From: Marinomonas sp. IMCC 4694
GTDB taxonomy: Bacteria; Pseudomonadota; Gammaproteobacteria; Pseudomonadales; Marinomonadaceae
Direction: 5' to 3'
Assembly: GCF_008122525.1 (NCBI RefSeq)
Contig: NZ_VSRV01000001.1
Coordinates: 2,356,001-2,420,000 of the forward strand
Length of the DNA: 64,000 nt
The stretch's first letter is position 1; every line of letters begins with the position of its first letter. The translations under genes were made by a program, and so were the position numbers. Below are positions 44,737 to 54,293 of the stretch, piece by piece. Under the pieces are notes generated by a model. The model saw only the letters and a program-made list of their open reading frames with translations, was not told where the DNA came from and made no database searches.

Positions 44737-45917
44737 AGCAATACCTTTCACAGTGGATCACTATATTGGTCGCTATTGGCGCCCTCGCCGGTGTGTATTT
44801 TTATGTCAGCAACGCCGTCGAAGCGCAAAAAAATACAGTACAAGCCCCTCGCCCTATTGCCCCAGAGCAGGCGTTAGAAATCGCTACGTTAACAACAAAT
44901 ACCGGAAGCTATGCCGCTACGATTAGCGCTTCCGGCATCGTAAAACCACGCTATTCGCTCACATTATCGAACCAAGTAAGCGGTGAAATCATTGTACTTT
45001 CTGACCAATTCGAAAGCGGCCAAGTGATCAAAAAAGGCCAGGTTTTGCTGCAATTAGAAAACAGTGAACTAACCAGCGCGGTCGCCAACGCACAAAATAC
45101 CCTAGCGGCGGCCCAATTGGCTTTAAAAGAAGAGCAACGCCAAGGGGAGCAAGCGAAAGCAGAATGGGCTGCAGCCGGATTCAACAGCACACCGGAGTCT
45201 GATTTAGTGCTAAGAACCCCGCAGCTAAAGGCGGCACAAGCGCAAGTGAGCGCGGCCAAAGCCTCTCTAACCAGTGCGCAAACCAAATTACAGCACACAA
45301 AAATAGCCGCGCCTTATGATGCCTTGGTCGTAGCTCGACAGGTGTCTTTAGGCTCGTATCTTGGAACAGGCAGTGACGTAGGAACACTGTACAGTGTTGA
45401 TCGAGCCGACATTGAAGTGGATTTATCCAGCAGCGACTGGTTAAAACTGCCGGATTTTGAGCGCTTATTAGCGGAAAAATGGCCGGTTGATATTGCCAAC
45501 ATAGACGACGAAAGCCGATGGCAAGGCCATATTTCAAGCATCAACCAGCACATTGACGACACCACTCGTATGCGCCGGTTAACCGTGAGCGTGAACAGCC
45601 CCCTCAACCAAACACCGGCGCTGCTTCCAGGCGCATTTGTTACCCTGTTGGTGAAAGGAAAACCACTCAATAATCTGTGGCGTCTGCCAAGCACCGCGCT
45701 CAGCCAAAAAAGTGAAATTTGGTATATTGATCAAGACAGTCGTTTGGCGGCTTTTGAGACCACGCCTCGGTTTTTCGACGCCCAGTATGTCTACATTCAA
45801 GTCCCTGACAATATGATCAACCAGACCTATCAGGTGCTGGTGCAACCCTACAACAGCTACATAAAAGGCACGCTCGCTACGTCGTCGACCGCAACGAAAG
45901 AGAACCGTAAACCATGA
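44733..45917 (+). CDS. RND efflux periplasmic adaptor (HlyD/MFP family)
   Basis: 394 residues, N-terminal membrane anchor (about 7-27), then lipoyl/barrel-sandwich segments (ASGIVKPRYSLTLSNQVSGEIIVLSDQFESGQVIKKGQVLLQLENSEL) around a coiled-coil hairpin (about 115-190). The beta-barrel part includes LLPGAFVTLLVKGKPL. Links the inner pump to the outer channel. Overlaps the pump gene by 4 bp (ATGA), so the three genes are translationally coupled. Confidence 0.92.
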   Translation: MKQYLSQWITILVAIGALAGVYFYVSNAVEAQKNTVQAPRPIAPEQALEIATLTTNTGSYAATISASGIVKPRYSLTLSNQVSGEIIVLSDQFESGQVIKKGQVLLQLENSELTSAVANAQNTLAAAQLALKEEQRQGEQAKAEWAAAGFNSTPESDLVLRTPQLKAAQAQVSAAKASLTSAQTKLQHTKIAAPYDALVVARQVSLGSYLGTGSDVGTLYSVDRADIEVDLSSSDWLKLPDFERLLAEKWPVDIANIDDESRWQGHISSINQHIDDTTRMRRLTVSVNSPLNQTPALLPGAFVTLLVKGKPLNNLWRLPSTALSQKSEIWYIDQDSRLAAFETTPRFFDAQYVYIQVPDNMINQTYQVLVQPYNSYIKGTLATSSTATKENRKP

Positions 45918-48900
45918 GCCAAATTGACCAACCTAAAGGCATTATTCCGTGGTTTGCCAATAACCCTGTCGCAGCGAACTTATTATTGATTTTAGTGATC
46001 AGTTTAGGGGTGCTGAACATGGGATCCATTAATAAAGAGGCATTTCCGAGCCTTACCCCCAATCGAATTTCCATTTCTGTCAGCAATGACAGTGGCTCAG
46101 CCAAAGAAAACGAAGAAGGCATTGCGATTCCCTTAGAAGCGGCTCTACAAGGTGTGTCCGGTATCAAAACCCTCACCACATCGTCCACCGCCAGCGCCAC
46201 CAGCACCAGCATTGAAATGCTCGATGGTTATGATATTGAGGCGCTTTTTAACGACGTAAAAGATAAGGTCGATCAAATATCGTCGTTTCCAGACGACGCA
46301 AAACCGGCCGTCGTCACCAAGGCCACTCGAGAAGAGCATTCGATCTGGATTCAGCTTTACGGTGAAGCAGATCGTCGCACCTTACAAAAGCTCACGAATG
46401 AGCTAGAAGCCGATTTATTAGCCAACGAAAACATCAGTGCTACTTCAATATCTGGGTGGTTAGATCCCACGATCATGATCGACATTGATAAAAATAAGCT
46501 GACCGCGTACGGGCTGACCTTATCCGATGTAGCAACCGCCATTAATGCCGAATCCACACCAGCGCAAGTCGCCACATTACGCGACGAAAACATTTACCTC
46601 ACCATAAGCGCCGCAGAACAGGCTTACGTGAAAAGCCAGTTCGCCCTTATTCCCATTTTATCTAACAGCACAGGAGGCACACTGAGGCTGGGCGATCTTG
46701 CCAACATACGCGACACATTTAACGAAGATGACTATGTTTTGTCTCGATTTAATCGACAAAATAGCTTAGGCATTCAAGTACTCACGACCGGTGCCAGCGA
46801 TATTTCTAACTCCGTGATTGGCGCTAAAGCCGTCATTCAAGAGTGGCAAGACAGCGGTCGATTGCCAGCGAATGTCACATTAGGCACCTGGTACGATCGC
46901 AGTGAATCGATTAACCAGCGCCTCGAATTAATGATCGGTAACGCCATCACAGGGGTGTTGTTGGTGTTTATTTTACTGGCGATTTTTCTGAATGTGACTG
47001 TGGCTTTTTGGGTCGCTATGGGGTTGCCGTTTATTTTCTTTGGCACCTTATTTTTCATGGGAACAGAGAGCGTCGGCCTTACATTAAACATGTTCACCAC
47101 CTTTGGTTTTATTATGGCGCTGGGGATCGTGGTTGACGATGCGGTGGTGGTCGGTGAAAGTGTGTACACCGTTCGATCGAAAGAAGGTGACACCATTGGC
47201 AATACAATAAAAGGTACCATGATGGTCGCCATCCCAACGCTGTTTGGTGTGTTTACTACCGTCGCTGCTTTTTGGGCACTGTCCAACGTAGAAGGCCGAT
47301 TAGGTCAGCTGTATGCCCAGTTTGCGACCGTTGTTGCGATCTGCTTGATTCTGTCGGTGATTGAATCAAAAATCATTCTTCCAGCTCATCTTGCTCATAT
47401 TAATACGCAAAAATCGTCTCGTACTAACCCCATTTCAAGAGCGTGGGCCATGGTACAAGATGGGGCTGATTTTGGATTGCAGTGGTTCAGTGATCGCCTT
47501 TATCGGCCTGCGATTGAAAAAGCACTACATCACAGATATGCCATTTTCATAGCCTTTATTGCCGTGTTTGCTTTGGTTATATCCATGCCTTTCACCGGCG
47601 TTATCAGAGTGAGCTTTTTCCCGCAGATCCCAGGCGATACGGTGCGTGGCTCGCTGACCATGTACAACGACGTCAGTTACGGACAGACCAACAACGTTCT
47701 GTTGTTGCTAGAAAATACCGCCTATCAAGCCGACATTGCATTGCGCAGCGGCAGTGGCGAACGCCGCCGTCCGGCTTCTAATGCAGAGCAAAACACAACC
47801 GCTTCTTCTGCTAGACCCTCCTCCACTAATGCGCCGTCCACCCCTAAGGGGAAAGTGGCTATTCAAAATATACAAGTCACCTCCAATGGCGATCAGTCTG
47901 GCAGCCTTCGTATTGAACTGGCAGAAGATCGCCCCTATACATCGGCGCAATTTGCCAGCAAATGGCAACAACTGTCTGGCACGCCAGAAGGGGTCAAAAA
48001 CCTGCGTATTCGTAGCGCTCGCGAAACCGTCGATGCGTTAAAAATCGAATTGCGTGGCAACGATACCAGCGTATTAAATGGTGCAATGGAAGAACTGCTC
48101 AAACAGTTAGAAACGTTGCCGGCGGTCACCGGTATTGAACAAAACAACGAACCTACCGAATCACGGCTCACCTTAGCATTGACGGATCAGGGCCGCCTTC
48201 TTGGCTTATCTACCAGCCAACTAGCCAGCCAAGTATCGCGTAATTTTGATGGTCAAGTAGTGCAGAAATTTCAACGGGATAATTCAGAAGTGGAAGTCCA
48301 CTTGGGCTATTCTAATGACCAAAAGGAATCCCCCGCGGCGCTAATGAACAGCAAAATTATGCTCGACAACGGAACTCAAATTCCTCTTTCCAGCGTCGCA
48401 TCGCTATCTCAACAAAACGCCGAAACGCGCATTATTCGCATCGACGGCAAACGCTCTCTTTACCTGTCTGCTGAAGTGGATAAGGACACAATGTCGTCCA
48501 CTGAGTTGGTGGCTTACTTGGAAAGTGCGGTGGCGCCGCAAATGAAGCGGAAATTTGCCGGCGTGTCTATTTTCTTTTCTGGGGAAGCAGAGCAGCGCGA
48601 AAAAACACAGTCGTCCATGTCGGAAATGTTCCTAATTGCTTTATTGGTGATTTATGGTTTATTGGCAATTCCACTAAAATCTTACTCGCAACCTCTTATT
48701 ATTATGATGGCGATCCCGTTTGGAATCATTGGGGCTTTGTTAGGCCACTGGATGAACAGCTTGGCGTTGGGTATTTTCTCTCTCAATGGGATTTTGGCGC
48801 TGAGTGGCGTTGTGGTCAACGACAGCTTATTGCTGGTGTCTCGATTCAATGATCTGCAAAAAGAAACCGGTCACGTTAAAAAGGCCATTAGCCTCGCCTG

Positions 48901-49147
48901 CACCAGCCGGTTGCGCGCGGTTCTCCTGACCTCATTCACCACGTTTGCAGGTCTGATTCCCATTTTGTGGGAAACCTCGCGACAAGCGCAAATGCTGATC
49001 CCGGCTGCGGTGTCTTTGGCTTATGGAATAATGTTCGCCACCGTGATTACCCTGATATTAATACCTGTATTATTGATGATCAAAGAAGATCTTCATGAAT
49101 TGTTCACTCGGCTAAAAGGCTCAAAAGTACCTTTTCAAGAGCATTAA
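45914..49147 (+). CDS. RND efflux pump inner-membrane transporter
   Basis: 1077 residues, trimeric proton-driven antiporter of the AcrB/MexB superfamily. Twelve membrane helices in the usual 1+5 / 1+5 pattern with two large periplasmic loops. TM4 has the proton-relay Asp pair in GIVVDDAVVVGESVYTV. C-terminal repeat NGILALSGVVVNDSLLLVSRFNDL has only one Asp, the usual case. A Ser/Thr/Pro/Asn low-complexity insert (residues about 610-645) sits in the second periplasmic loop, unlike AcrB. More like the acriflavine-resistance/HAE2-type clade than AcrB itself. Substrate unknown. Last gene of the operon, ended by a terminator. Confidence 0.93.
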   Translation: MSQIDQPKGIIPWFANNPVAANLLLILVISLGVLNMGSINKEAFPSLTPNRISISVSNDSGSAKENEEGIAIPLEAALQGVSGIKTLTTSSTASATSTSIEMLDGYDIEALFNDVKDKVDQISSFPDDAKPAVVTKATREEHSIWIQLYGEADRRTLQKLTNELEADLLANENISATSISGWLDPTIMIDIDKNKLTAYGLTLSDVATAINAESTPAQVATLRDENIYLTISAAEQAYVKSQFALIPILSNSTGGTLRLGDLANIRDTFNEDDYVLSRFNRQNSLGIQVLTTGASDISNSVIGAKAVIQEWQDSGRLPANVTLGTWYDRSESINQRLELMIGNAITGVLLVFILLAIFLNVTVAFWVAMGLPFIFFGTLFFMGTESVGLTLNMFTTFGFIMALGIVVDDAVVVGESVYTVRSKEGDTIGNTIKGTMMVAIPTLFGVFTTVAAFWALSNVEGRLGQLYAQFATVVAICLILSVIESKIILPAHLAHINTQKSSRTNPISRAWAMVQDGADFGLQWFSDRLYRPAIEKALHHRYAIFIAFIAVFALVISMPFTGVIRVSFFPQIPGDTVRGSLTMYNDVSYGQTNNVLLLLENTAYQADIALRSGSGERRRPASNAEQNTTASSARPSSTNAPSTPKGKVAIQNIQVTSNGDQSGSLRIELAEDRPYTSAQFASKWQQLSGTPEGVKNLRIRSARETVDALKIELRGNDTSVLNGAMEELLKQLETLPAVTGIEQNNEPTESRLTLALTDQGRLLGLSTSQLASQVSRNFDGQVVQKFQRDNSEVEVHLGYSNDQKESPAALMNSKIMLDNGTQIPLSSVASLSQQNAETRIIRIDGKRSLYLSAEVDKDTMSSTELVAYLESAVAPQMKRKFAGVSIFFSGEAEQREKTQSSMSEMFLIALLVIYGLLAIPLKSYSQPLIIMMAIPFGIIGALLGHWMNSLALGIFSLNGILALSGVVVNDSLLLVSRFNDLQKETGHVKKAISLACTSRLRAVLLTSFTTFAGLIPILWETSRQAQMLIPAAVSLAYGIMFATVITLILIPVLLMIKEDLHELFTRLKGSKVPFQEH

Positions 49148-49179
49148 CCCGGCTCAATAAAGCCCACACATTCGACTAT

Positions 49180-49213
49180 AAAAGCGTATTTTGAAATAAA
49201 TACGCTTTTTTTT
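49180..49213 (+). terminator. Terminator of the RND operon
   Basis: 12-bp AT-bounded stem with GCG core (49180-49191 with 49198-49209), 6-base loop, then a T run. Confidence 0.85.
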
Positions 49214-49346
49214 GCTGTATTTTTCCCATTCGTGCACTTTCTTCATTCCCCTTTTACAGCAAACCGTAGGCCCCCATTGCATAGGTAGGCAAAAAAAACG
49301 ACAATCTGGAATATAAAACCAAAAAAATAAACAAATAGAGAACAAA

Positions 49347-49817
49347 ATGCACTTAGATGACATAGATTTGCAACTCCTTGCCTTAATTCAATCTGATGAT
49401 AGTATTTCTACCGAGTCTATGGCGCAGCAAGTGGGCCTGTCTAAAACCCCGTGTTGGCGACGTGTTCAAAAACTTGAAAACGCAGGCTACATCAAGCGCC
49501 GCGTTGCACTCCTAGACGCAGACAAATTAGGCCTAGGCGTATCGGTTTTTGTGCAAGTCAAAACCAACCAGCACGACGCCAACTGGGCTGAACACTTTGC
49601 TCGTGTTGTGGCTGAATTCCCTGAAGTAGTGGAATTTTATCGCATGGCAGGAGAATACGATTACTTATTGCGCGTGTTGGTCAAAGACATTCCAGCGTAT
49701 GACGCATTTTACAAACGATTAATCAGTGCCACCGCATTGACCGACGTAACCTCGAACTTTGCCATGGAACAAATCAAGTGGACCACACAGTTGCCCTTGC
49801 CCCATTTCACGCCATAA
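49347..49817 (+). CDS. Lrp/AsnC-family regulator
   Basis: 156 residues. N-terminal HTH (DIDLQLLALIQSDDSISTESMAQQVGLSKTPCWRRVQKLENAGYIKRR) and a C-terminal RAM effector domain (EFYRMAGEYDYLLRVLVKDIPAYDAFYKRL). Feast/famine-type regulator responding to an amino acid. Forty-five bases ahead of the desulfurase-like gene on the same strand, so probably its local regulator and in one transcript. Confidence 0.92.
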   Translation: MHLDDIDLQLLALIQSDDSISTESMAQQVGLSKTPCWRRVQKLENAGYIKRRVALLDADKLGLGVSVFVQVKTNQHDANWAEHFARVVAEFPEVVEFYRMAGEYDYLLRVLVKDIPAYDAFYKRLISATALTDVTSNFAMEQIKWTTQLPLPHFTP

Positions 49818-49862
49818 CACGACACCGCATCGAGTCAAACGGTGGCTCAAAAAGGACATCAG

Positions 49863-51533
49863 ATGACCATGACAACCGCTCCAAACAACCTTGATCAATC
49901 AGACAAAGACGCCCTGTTGGCACGCATCCGTGATGGCATTATTGGTCACACTACGCTTATTCAAACGCCTTTTGGCGAGCGAGCCTTAACGTATGCCGAT
50001 TATACGGCATCAGGGCGCTGTGTAGACTTTATCGAAGACGCTATTCGTCAGCATGTCATGCCCCTTTACGCAAATACTCACACCGAAGCCAACGCCACTG
50101 GACAGCAAACGACGGCATTTCGTGAACAAGCTCGCCAACAAATTCGAGACGCGGTGCACGCCACAGACGAAGATTTGGTGATTTTTTGCGGCAGTGGCGC
50201 GACCTCAGCCGTTAACACATTGATCGGTCAACTGGGCTTGCGCGACATAACTACCAAGGAAAAAGGTAATATTTGCGTTTTAATTGGCCCTTATGAGCAT
50301 CATTCTAATGAACTCCCATGGCGAGAACTGGGAGTGGAAGTGATACGTATTGCGGAGTCGAACAATGGCGGCGTGTGTCTCAAGATGTTGGAAAAAACAC
50401 TGCAAGAAAATCAACTTAAAACCTGCATTGGCAGCTTCAGCGCGGCATCGAATGTCACAGGAATATTGTGCGATCAAGATACGGTTACCGCATTGTTGCA
50501 TCGCTATAACGCCCTCGCTTTTTGGGACTTTGCCGCCGCGGCCCCTTATGTGGATTTGGTCATGAACCCCAAGACCGATCAGACATCAGCTCAGTCATTT
50601 GCAAAAGACGCGATGTTTTTCTCGACCCACAAGTTCATCGGTGGCCCAGGCACACCGGGTATTCTAGTGGTCAAAAAAGCGCTGATCCAAAACCAAAAGC
50701 CCAGCGTAATTGGCGGTGGTACGGTTTCCTTTGTCACGCCAGATGATCACACGTTTTTGCCCGTTGGCGAACGTCGTGAAGAAGGCGGAACCCCCGCCAT
50801 TATTGAGTCGATTCGTGCAGGCCTTGTCTTTCAACTTAAACAAGCCGTTGGTGTCGACCTGATCGAAGCACGCGAACACGCGCTTGTTCAATTGATCGAA
50901 CAACGCTGGCGCTTGCACCCAAATATTGAACGATTGGGACATGCTAACGCGCAACGTTTATCGATTACCGCTTTTCGTATTCGTACCGAGTTAGGCTATT
51001 TGCATCATGGTTTTGTAACAGCGGTTCTGAACGATGTGTTTGGTGTTCAAGTGCGCGGAGGCTGCTCCTGTGCGGGGCCTTACGGTCACGAACTATTAGG
51101 TATTGATAAATTCGAATCGGATCGCATTCAACTAGCATTAAAGCAGGGGGAGAAGCTGGTGAAGCCCGGCTGGGTACGTTTCAATTTGAATTACTTTTTA
51201 GACGACAAGGAAGCTCATTTCATCTTAGACGCCATCGACTTTGTAACTCAACATGGCATCACCTTACTGCCCTTTTATGCTTACGATCAAAGCACTGATT
51301 TGTGGCGTTTTCAGGCTAAATCCACCCAACCCATCGCCCTTAACACCCTACTCTTTGGATCGGTAGTAGCCGGACTCCATAGCCCAAAGCCAGTGGATAA
51401 AAGCATTTACTTTGATCAAGCCAACACCTTGGTAAAACGTTGTCTTGAGGGTAAATTTATTCGGCAAGATCAACCTTTCGATAACGCTTTTGCTGACATC
51501 AAGCACTTTGTATTGGCGCAAGACATCGTATAA
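49863..51533 (+). CDS. Cysteine-desulfurase-like class V aminotransferase
   Basis: 556 residues from the ATG at 49863 (AAGGA 6 bases upstream). A fold-type I PLP enzyme of the NifS/SufS superfamily: PLP lysine K257 in FFSTHKFIGGPGTPG, stacking His in YEHHSNELPW (146-147), and CSCAGPYGHELLG, matching the active-site-Cys loop of SufS-like enzymes. About 140 extra C-terminal residues make it longer than IscS/SufS (about 400). It could be a cysteine desulfurase, selenocysteine lyase or a relative with other beta-elimination activity. No isc/suf genes are adjacent; the Lrp gene upstream suggests amino acid response, e.g. catabolic cysteine use. Confidence 0.75.
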   Translation: MTMTTAPNNLDQSDKDALLARIRDGIIGHTTLIQTPFGERALTYADYTASGRCVDFIEDAIRQHVMPLYANTHTEANATGQQTTAFREQARQQIRDAVHATDEDLVIFCGSGATSAVNTLIGQLGLRDITTKEKGNICVLIGPYEHHSNELPWRELGVEVIRIAESNNGGVCLKMLEKTLQENQLKTCIGSFSAASNVTGILCDQDTVTALLHRYNALAFWDFAAAAPYVDLVMNPKTDQTSAQSFAKDAMFFSTHKFIGGPGTPGILVVKKALIQNQKPSVIGGGTVSFVTPDDHTFLPVGERREEGGTPAIIESIRAGLVFQLKQAVGVDLIEAREHALVQLIEQRWRLHPNIERLGHANAQRLSITAFRIRTELGYLHHGFVTAVLNDVFGVQVRGGCSCAGPYGHELLGIDKFESDRIQLALKQGEKLVKPGWVRFNLNYFLDDKEAHFILDAIDFVTQHGITLLPFYAYDQSTDLWRFQAKSTQPIALNTLLFGSVVAGLHSPKPVDKSIYFDQANTLVKRCLEGKFIRQDQPFDNAFADIKHFVLAQDIV

Positions 51534-51537
51534 AACC

Positions 51538-52008
51538 TTACTTTTTGGGTGCTGTCTGTATCAAATTAAACTGCATACCCACACGCAAAATGCCCGTACT
51601 TAATACGTTGGCGCGAAGACCACCACGACGCGCCCACGCTCTCACCACTTGCGACGATGACAAGGAATCATTTGCCAATGCCTTACCTAATGTTCCGCAG
51701 GGCTCGCACAGTTCCACACCATAAAAACGCACATCACCGATAGAAAACTCTTGTCCAACAAGTTGGTTTAATCGTACCCCTTGAGTCACAATGTTTCGGC
51801 GTGTTGAAGACAAACTGGCGCGTTGTCCAAAATTCGCATTAAAAGCGGCTATTTCTTCACTCTCAATAAACGTAATATTTGGTCCATCCGTGCCTTTTTT
51901 TCCGTAATACCGGTCGCCTACGATACCTTTCCCTGCATCGGCTTTAACGGCATCGATGCCCATTTGGGCCTGTTTGGGCTTTTTCGATACAAAAATTGCG
52001 TGAATCAC
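51538..52008 (-). CDS. MOSC-domain protein
   Basis: 156 residues. The MOSC beta-barrel (sulfur carrier domain of molybdenum-cofactor sulfurases) is recognised by GIVGDRYYGKKGTDGPNITFIE, RRNIVTQGVRLNQLVGQEFSIGDVRFYGVELCEPCGTL with the conserved Cys, and GGLRANVLSTGILRVG. Known for binding or transferring sulfur or metal-sulfur groups. Converges with the cysteine desulfurase-like gene with 4 bp between stops; functional pairing is possible, as desulfurases can feed sulfur to MOSC proteins, but not shown. Confidence 0.88.
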   Translation of the reverse strand: MIHAIFVSKKPKQAQMGIDAVKADAGKGIVGDRYYGKKGTDGPNITFIESEEIAAFNANFGQRASLSSTRRNIVTQGVRLNQLVGQEFSIGDVRFYGVELCEPCGTLGKALANDSLSSSQVVRAWARRGGLRANVLSTGILRVGMQFNLIQTAPKK

Positions 52009-52083
52009 CGGTAACTCCTATCAACATGACCTTACTTAAATAAAGAATAGCGCCTCTTTTTTTACACTTTTCATACCTTATGC

Positions 52084-52093
52084 GACTAAAGTC
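52084..52093 (+). promoter_or_regulatory. Palindrome before the symporter operon
   Basis: GACTAAAGTC core (GACT/AGTC arms, AA centre), about 70 bp before the DUF4212 gene. TAGATT near 52121 is a candidate -10, placing the box near -40. Identical core to the large palindrome at 34705-34722. In other gammaproteobacteria acetate-type symporters are activated by the CrbS/CrbR two-component system; whether this is its site I cannot say. Confidence 0.45.
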
Positions 52094-52162
52094 TGACTTC
52101 TTATTATACCACTGCCTGCTAGATTAGCGGGGCGTATAAAAATAATTATAAGGAGATCTCTA

Positions 52163-52423
52163 ATGACAGATCGTACCACTAATGCAGAAAAATACTGGCA
52201 AGCAAACTTAAAGCTGATTCTAGGCAGCCTTGTAGTTTGGGCGCTGGCATCCTACGGTTGCGCTATCCTCTTCAGACCTTTACTTTCTGGAATCCATATC
52301 GGTGGTACCGATCTCGGATTTTGGTTTGCTCAGCAAGGTTCTATCATCGTATTCATCATTTTGACTTTCTTCTATGCGTGGAGAATGAACAAACTTGATG
52401 AAGAATTTGGCCTTCAGGAGTAA
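52163..52423 (+). CDS. DUF4212 small subunit of a sodium:solute symporter
   Basis: 86 residues with two membrane spans (about 20-40 and 58-78) and short charged ends. It is the small partner found upstream of one class of SSS symporters. Good AAGGAG ribosome site. Stop and next start are 5 bp apart, so the two proteins are made together. Confidence 0.88.
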   Translation: MTDRTTNAEKYWQANLKLILGSLVVWALASYGCAILFRPLLSGIHIGGTDLGFWFAQQGSIIVFIILTFFYAWRMNKLDEEFGLQE

Positions 52424-52428
52424 GAAGT

Positions 52429-54195
52429 ATGGATCAGTTTACTATTAACCTACTTTTCGTCGGTGGCTCATTTGCGCTTTACTTCGGTATTGCATTTTGG
52501 GCTCGTGCGGGATCTACCAAAGAATTCTATGTGGCTGGCGGCGGTGTTCATCCAGTTCTAAACGGGATGGCGACGGCGGCTGATTGGATGTCGGCGGCTT
52601 CTTTTATCTCTATGGCGGGTCTTATCGCTGCAGGCGGTTACGCTAACTCAACTTTCCTTATGGGTTGGACAGGCGGCTACGTATTATTGGCTATGTTACT
52701 GGCGCCTTATTTACGTAAATTCGGTAAATTTACTGTGCCAGATTTCATTGGAGATCGCTTCTACAGCCAAACGGCTCGTTTGGTCGCGGTTGCCTGTTTG
52801 ATTATCGCTTCTGTAACCTACGTTATCGGTCAAATGACTGGTGCTGGTGTCGCTTTCTCTCGCTTCTTAGAAGTTGATAGCAACACAGGCTTGGTGATCG
52901 CAGCGGTAGTGGTTTTCTTCTACGCTGTACTAGGTGGCATGAAAGGGATTACTTACACTCAGGTTGCCCAGTACGTTGTATTGATCATCGCTTATACTAT
53001 TCCAGCGATCTTCATCTCATTACAACTCACTGATACCTTTATCCCTGCAATTGGGTTGTTCTCTACGCACACCGAATCTGGCTTGCCTTTGCTGCAAAAA
53101 CTGGATGAAGTGGTACGTGAACTTGGATTCCAAGATTACACAGCCGATGTTGATAACAAATTAAACATGGTTCTGTTTACACTATCTCTCATGATAGGTA
53201 CAGCCGGCCTACCTCACGTTATCATTCGCTTCTTCACCGTACCTAAAGTCGCTGACGCTCGTTGGTCTGCTGGTTGGGCATTGGTATTCATCGCTTTGTT
53301 GTACCTAACGGCGCCTGCTGTTGCGTCAATGGCTCGTCTTAATCTTTTGACGACTATTTACCCATCTGGCCCTACAGAACAACCGATTGAATACGCTGAA
53401 CGTCCAGATTGGGTTCAGACTTGGGAAACAACCGGTCTAATCAAATTTGAAGATAAAAATGGCGATGGCCGTGTACAGTTCTATAACGATGTTCCTGCGT
53501 TTAAAGACGAAGCTACAGCACGTGGTTGGGAAGGTAATGAGCTCGTTGTTAACCGTGACATCCTTGTATTGGCTAACCCTGAGATTGCAAACCTTCCAGG
53601 TTGGGTCATTGGTTTGATTGCTGCGGGTGGTCTTGCCGCTGCACTGTCTACCGCGGCAGGCTTATTGTTGGCAATCTCGTCCGCCATCAGTCATGACTTA
53701 ATAAAAGGATCGATCAATCCCAATATCAGTGATAAGGGGGAATTACGGGCAGCAAGGATCGCCATGTTTGTCGCCATCGTTGTGGCTACTTATCTCGGTA
53801 TGAACCCGCCCGGATTCGCGGCTCAGGTAGTAGCATTGGCCTTCGGTATTGCCGCAGCGTCTATCTTCCCTGCGTTGATGATGGGTATCTTCTCCAAACG
53901 TGTAAACAGCACAGGTGCCGTTGCCGGTATGCTTGCTGGTTTGATCTCGACTTTGGTGTATATCTTCTTATTCCTAGGTTGGTTCTTCATTCCAGGTACA
54001 GCGTCTTTCGCAAACACACCTGACAACTGGTTGTTTGGTATTTCTCCACTGTCATTTGGTGCTATCGGTGCGATGATTAACTTCGCGGTTGCGTTCACAG
54101 TATCTTCTATGACGCCTCCACCACCGAAGGAAATCCAAGACCTTGTTGAAAGCGTGCGTTACCCTCAAGGTGCAGGCGGTGCTGTTGACCACTAA
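52429..54195 (+). CDS. Sodium:solute symporter, large subunit (SSS family)
   Basis: 588 residues, about 13 helices of the SSS (acetate/proline) family. Blocks: EFYVAGGGVHPVLNGMATAADWMSAASFISMAGLI (sodium/substrate site), GTAGLPHVIIRFFTVPKVADAR, and AALSTAAGLLLAISSAISHDLIKG. An extramembrane insert with KNGDGRVQFYNDVPAF (about 330-395) has an EF-hand-like D-x-N-x-D run. This insert and the DUF4212 partner mark the VC2705/ActP2-type subfamily; acetate or another short carboxylate is the likely substrate. Terminator at 54220-54253. Confidence 0.9.
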   Translation: MDQFTINLLFVGGSFALYFGIAFWARAGSTKEFYVAGGGVHPVLNGMATAADWMSAASFISMAGLIAAGGYANSTFLMGWTGGYVLLAMLLAPYLRKFGKFTVPDFIGDRFYSQTARLVAVACLIIASVTYVIGQMTGAGVAFSRFLEVDSNTGLVIAAVVVFFYAVLGGMKGITYTQVAQYVVLIIAYTIPAIFISLQLTDTFIPAIGLFSTHTESGLPLLQKLDEVVRELGFQDYTADVDNKLNMVLFTLSLMIGTAGLPHVIIRFFTVPKVADARWSAGWALVFIALLYLTAPAVASMARLNLLTTIYPSGPTEQPIEYAERPDWVQTWETTGLIKFEDKNGDGRVQFYNDVPAFKDEATARGWEGNELVVNRDILVLANPEIANLPGWVIGLIAAGGLAAALSTAAGLLLAISSAISHDLIKGSINPNISDKGELRAARIAMFVAIVVATYLGMNPPGFAAQVVALAFGIAAASIFPALMMGIFSKRVNSTGAVAGMLAGLISTLVYIFLFLGWFFIPGTASFANTPDNWLFGISPLSFGAIGAMINFAVAFTVSSMTPPPPKEIQDLVESVRYPQGAGGAVDH

Positions 54196-54219
54196 GGTTT
54201 AACCGTACTGACTTGTATT

Positions 54220-54253
54220 AAAACGGGCTTCACTATTTTGTGAGGCCCGTTTT
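54220..54253 (+). terminator. Terminator of the symporter operon
   Basis: AAAACGGGC/GCCCGTTTT arms with inner TCAC/GTGA pairing around one mismatch, then a short T-rich tail, 25 bp after the stop. Confidence 0.8.
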
Positions 54254-54293
54254 GTTTATACTCACAACACTTAAATAAAATAAGAGAACGCGT

